Shown here: piece by piece, positions 61,444-64,000 of the stretch
Layout of the letters: each line of letters begins with the position of its first letter
Position numbering within the stretch: position 1 is the first letter of the stretch
DNA from: Orthonyx spaldingii
Taxonomy: Eukaryota; Chordata; Aves; Passeriformes; Orthonychidae
NCBI GenBank assembly: GCA_013397795.1
Contig: VZTJ01004192.1
Location: 530,100 to 594,099, forward strand
Length of the DNA stretch: 64,000 bases
Direction: 5' to 3'
Notes under the pieces: generated by a model
What the model saw: the letters and a program-made list of their open reading frames with translations, nothing else
What the model was told of the DNA's origin: nothing
The model's database searches: none
Translations under genes and position numbers: made by a program

Positions 61444-63259
61444 TGCATGGGATTATTTAATATAGTTTTCCCTAGATCACTGTTATATTTCTTTACCCGC
61501 TCATGACCAAATTAGGTTTGATTTTGTGTTTGCTTTATTAAGACTAAGAGGAATAAGGCTGTGGAACACACAAAGGACTCCAGAACAGTTAAAGTTGAAA
61601 AAAAGAGTAAAATTGTACAAATACGAGGACTTTGATAGCTTAAAGAAAATAAGAAAACATGAAATGACAGAGTAAAGAGAAACAACAGGATCTTATGCAG
61701 CACATTGAAATGCTCCATATGCATATGCTCTTGCTTTTTGCGTGTGGATGTGGGAAGTCAACTCAGTAGAGTTGCTGACTTGTGAAGGATTGGAATTTAA
61801 CCTGCTCTAGCTGGGAGTTTCTCTTGATTTATTATTTTCAGTGCTAGGCTTGGGTATAGACTGGTGGAAAGGTTTGGAAATCTGTCCTTCCTTGCTGCAC
61901 CACACCTTGTTACAACATAGTGGTATTCAATGACTTTGCTAAATTCACTTTTCCTGTGATTCTATGTGATTTTTAAATTAACCATTTTCAAATTTCTCTT
62001 CCTTTTTAAAAGACACATTGTATTACTGTTCTTTGAGCCCTGTGGAAATTGTAAAATAGGTTCCGTAAATAATAGATGAGTTGAAAAAAAATCTTTGTTA
62101 AAAAAAGTCAGGAATTCCTGATCTCTACAAGACTAAGCTCTCTTCCCTTGCACTCTAGAAAAAAAAAAAAAACCCACCCAAAGAGATACCGTAACTTTTC
62201 AGTGTGAAAAAACCAAGTCCCAGACATGTACCTAATTCTCAATTTCTCCCCCTGCAAGTAAAACACGTTTTGCCCATGTTGAACCCCCTGTTTCCAAGCT
62301 GGCTTGTCAAGTTGTATGTTTGCACAGGCATTCTCTCTGCAGCAAATTTTCCCACTCAGAGGGTGCCTGTAGAGATTTGGGAGCACCTGTGCAAGGTTAC
62401 ACGTCTGTTTTTGCCCCACTCCCTCCATCCCTTCTCTGTGTCAGTGATGCTGAATCCCAGCATCCTTCTGTCTGCTGAGGAATGCAACTAGGCACTGAGG
62501 GCTGCAGAAGCAAGGGAGAAGACTACTTTTGGTGCAGGTTTCCTGAAGTGAAAGCTGTTTTCCTGGGAGCTGGCACTGTGTCCTAAAATGGGCCCTGACC
62601 TTGTTTTCTTTGCCATCAAGCTGGATCAAGCCCTGGTTCCTCTTTGAATGCCCTACAGAACTGGTGATCCTGTAATACACATGACAGTGAGCATAACTGG
62701 GAAAGGAAACCCTTCCCAAGTGCCTTTTTCTTTCTTTGACTATATTTAGGATATGTTGTATTTCCTTACCTCCTAGTTTTTTGGTTTTTGTTTTTTTTTT
62801 TCTTAAAGGTGTGAAGGTCTAGAAGCATGCAGCAATGCTTGTCAGTGTGGAGTCTTCAGGGAACATAGGATCACTAGCTGTTCCCTGTTTACAAAGATGC
62901 TGGTGGTGTGGGGTCAGAGCTGGCGTGGTGAAAAACATTGCACTGCTGGGGGATGAGGCACCTGCAGCAGGAAGGGCTGTCATTACCTGGCTCAGAGAAT
63001 TCTGATTAGGGAAAAAAGGAATCCAAGGAAGAGCAGTTTGAGCAAGTTGTCTTTTGTTTTTTTTAATGTGAATCACATTGACTGAAATAAATTTGGGGTG
63101 GAAAAACCAAATGGTAATTTTAATGATGCAGCAAAATGTAATGATGGAATATAGTTTCTCGGGATCCATTTCATCATAGCTTGTGCCTTTAAAACCATGG
63201 GCTTCAGGGGGCAGAAATTGTAGCATCTATCTGTTCAGGCTTTTGTTTGACATGGTTGG

Positions 63260-63440
63260 GTAGGCTATTGAATTCCTACTCCCCGCCTTTAGCTTAGCTG
63301 TGTACTATGTGTTCTCCACAATACCTCAAGCTGAAAATTGATCTCTGGTCAATACTGTGTGATGATTCGAACCACTCCCGTAATCAGCACCGCTCGTTGA
63401 ATGAAATTCGTCGTGGGAGGCCTGATTATTGTCTCCACCA
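63260..63440. promoter_or_regulatory. Candidate conserved non-coding element (CpG-retaining)
   Basis: Around 63361-63425 there are about six CpGs in 65 bases within an otherwise CpG-poor region. There is also a TAATCAG/CTGATTA inverted pair and a CTCCC/GGGAG pair arranged in a crossed (pseudoknot-like) order. No repeat or coding similarity is seen. GATTCGAACC superficially resembles a tRNA T-arm, but no tRNA fold is present. Conservation is a guess from composition. Confidence 0.22.
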
Positions 63441-64000
63441 GGACTAACCCAACTGAAAGGGCTATCAGACTGTCTGAATTTGGACACTTTGGACAACTGC
63501 CATCAGGAATTATCTATGCTTCCAGAAAGGGCTAAATTGAGCAGAGATGAAGTGCTGGTGTTTATTGATTTCCTTTTTAAAAAAAAAAATACTTCTTTTT
63601 CCCTCCACTCCTCCTGACTAGGTAGAGCAGAGGCAGCTTTAGCTACATGTTCTGGGCGTTGAGATAGCATTGCTGCAGGGATGATGAATCTTTTTTGACC
63701 CCTTGTCAGATTGTCTAAAGCACACGCTGGAAGATTTCAGAGATGCTTTTTACGGAAAGACCTTTTGTCAAAAATACCACGTCATGTAAAATAGTCTCTT
63801 GGTCCTCTTGGCTATATGCTGTGGACAAAGTAGAACAAAAAGGTGTCACAGATGAGCACTTACCAGTTTGTGTATCAGCCTCAATGCAGGAGTTCCTGAT
63901 CTGGAACAGGAAAGAGGAACTATAGCCTTCAAGTAAGTGCCTGGTTAAAGAGGGATTCACCATGCAAAGTGATTTCCATTAGGTCATTTCTTGGTATACC

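Larger units (their letters stand above)
56027..64000. other. Unique non-coding DNA to window end, no confirmed gene
   Basis: About 8 kb. Listed separately: a strong isolated donor near 56693, an exon-like 66-base segment (57241-57306), a poly-T with adjacent polyadenylation signal near 60459, a (TTTA)n tract near 60885, a recursive-splice-like site near 61437 and a CpG-retaining patch at 63260-63440. No transposon other than copy F was recognised. Confidence 0.5.

Noticed and set aside
63361..63375. GATTCGAACC resembling a tRNA T-arm/B box
   Set aside because: No matching A box, acceptor stem or cloverleaf can be built around it.
1..64000. CRISPR arrays, operons, prophage or other prokaryotic systems
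   Set aside because: Repeats, gene-poor layout and microsatellites show vertebrate nuclear DNA. No regularly spaced repeat array was seen.

Overview
This window looks like non-coding nuclear DNA from a bird. I found no convincing protein-coding gene, rRNA, tRNA or CRISPR array on either strand. The organism call rests on repeats. Six fragments are CR1 non-LTR retrotransposons: several end in the ATTCTATG-type 3' terminus of avian CR1, and some keep translated pieces of ORF2. A solo LTR at about 11528-12115 closely resembles an LTR I know as abundant in neoavian (for example passerine) genomes and not typical of chicken. Low repeat density, modest GC and very short open frames fit a long avian intron or an intergenic gene desert.

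Layout: 1-910 is GC-rich and comparatively CpG-rich. 911-7897 is unique AT-leaning DNA with short repeats. 7898-8160 is a long poly-T tract followed by sequence that, read on the minus strand, resembles a polyadenylated 3' end. 8240-9565 holds two CR1 elements in tandem, both on the minus strand; the second keeps reverse-transcriptase remnants. 11528-12115 is the solo LTR. 18243-18537 is an internally deleted CR1. 19744-19831 is a poly-A tract with a probable false assembly duplication. 26640-27076, 40856-41155 and 55360-56026 are further CR1 fragments. The rest is unique DNA with scattered microsatellites and small tandem duplications.

No genes can be shown to work together here. What remains is possible transcript or regulatory architecture. 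Two sites on the + strand (GT at 15243 and 61437) have the juxtaposed acceptor/donor arrangement of recursive splice sites, which would fit one long + strand intron. A 66-base exon-like segment (57241-57306) has good splice sites and an open frame. Four segments (29740-30050, 42040-42340, 53461-53780, 63260-63440) look like candidate conserved regulatory elements by CpG retention or motif content. These are hypotheses that need alignment or RNA data. Three assembly gaps (single N at 7913 and 19797, 73 Ns at 50996-51068) all lie in or beside A/T homopolymers.
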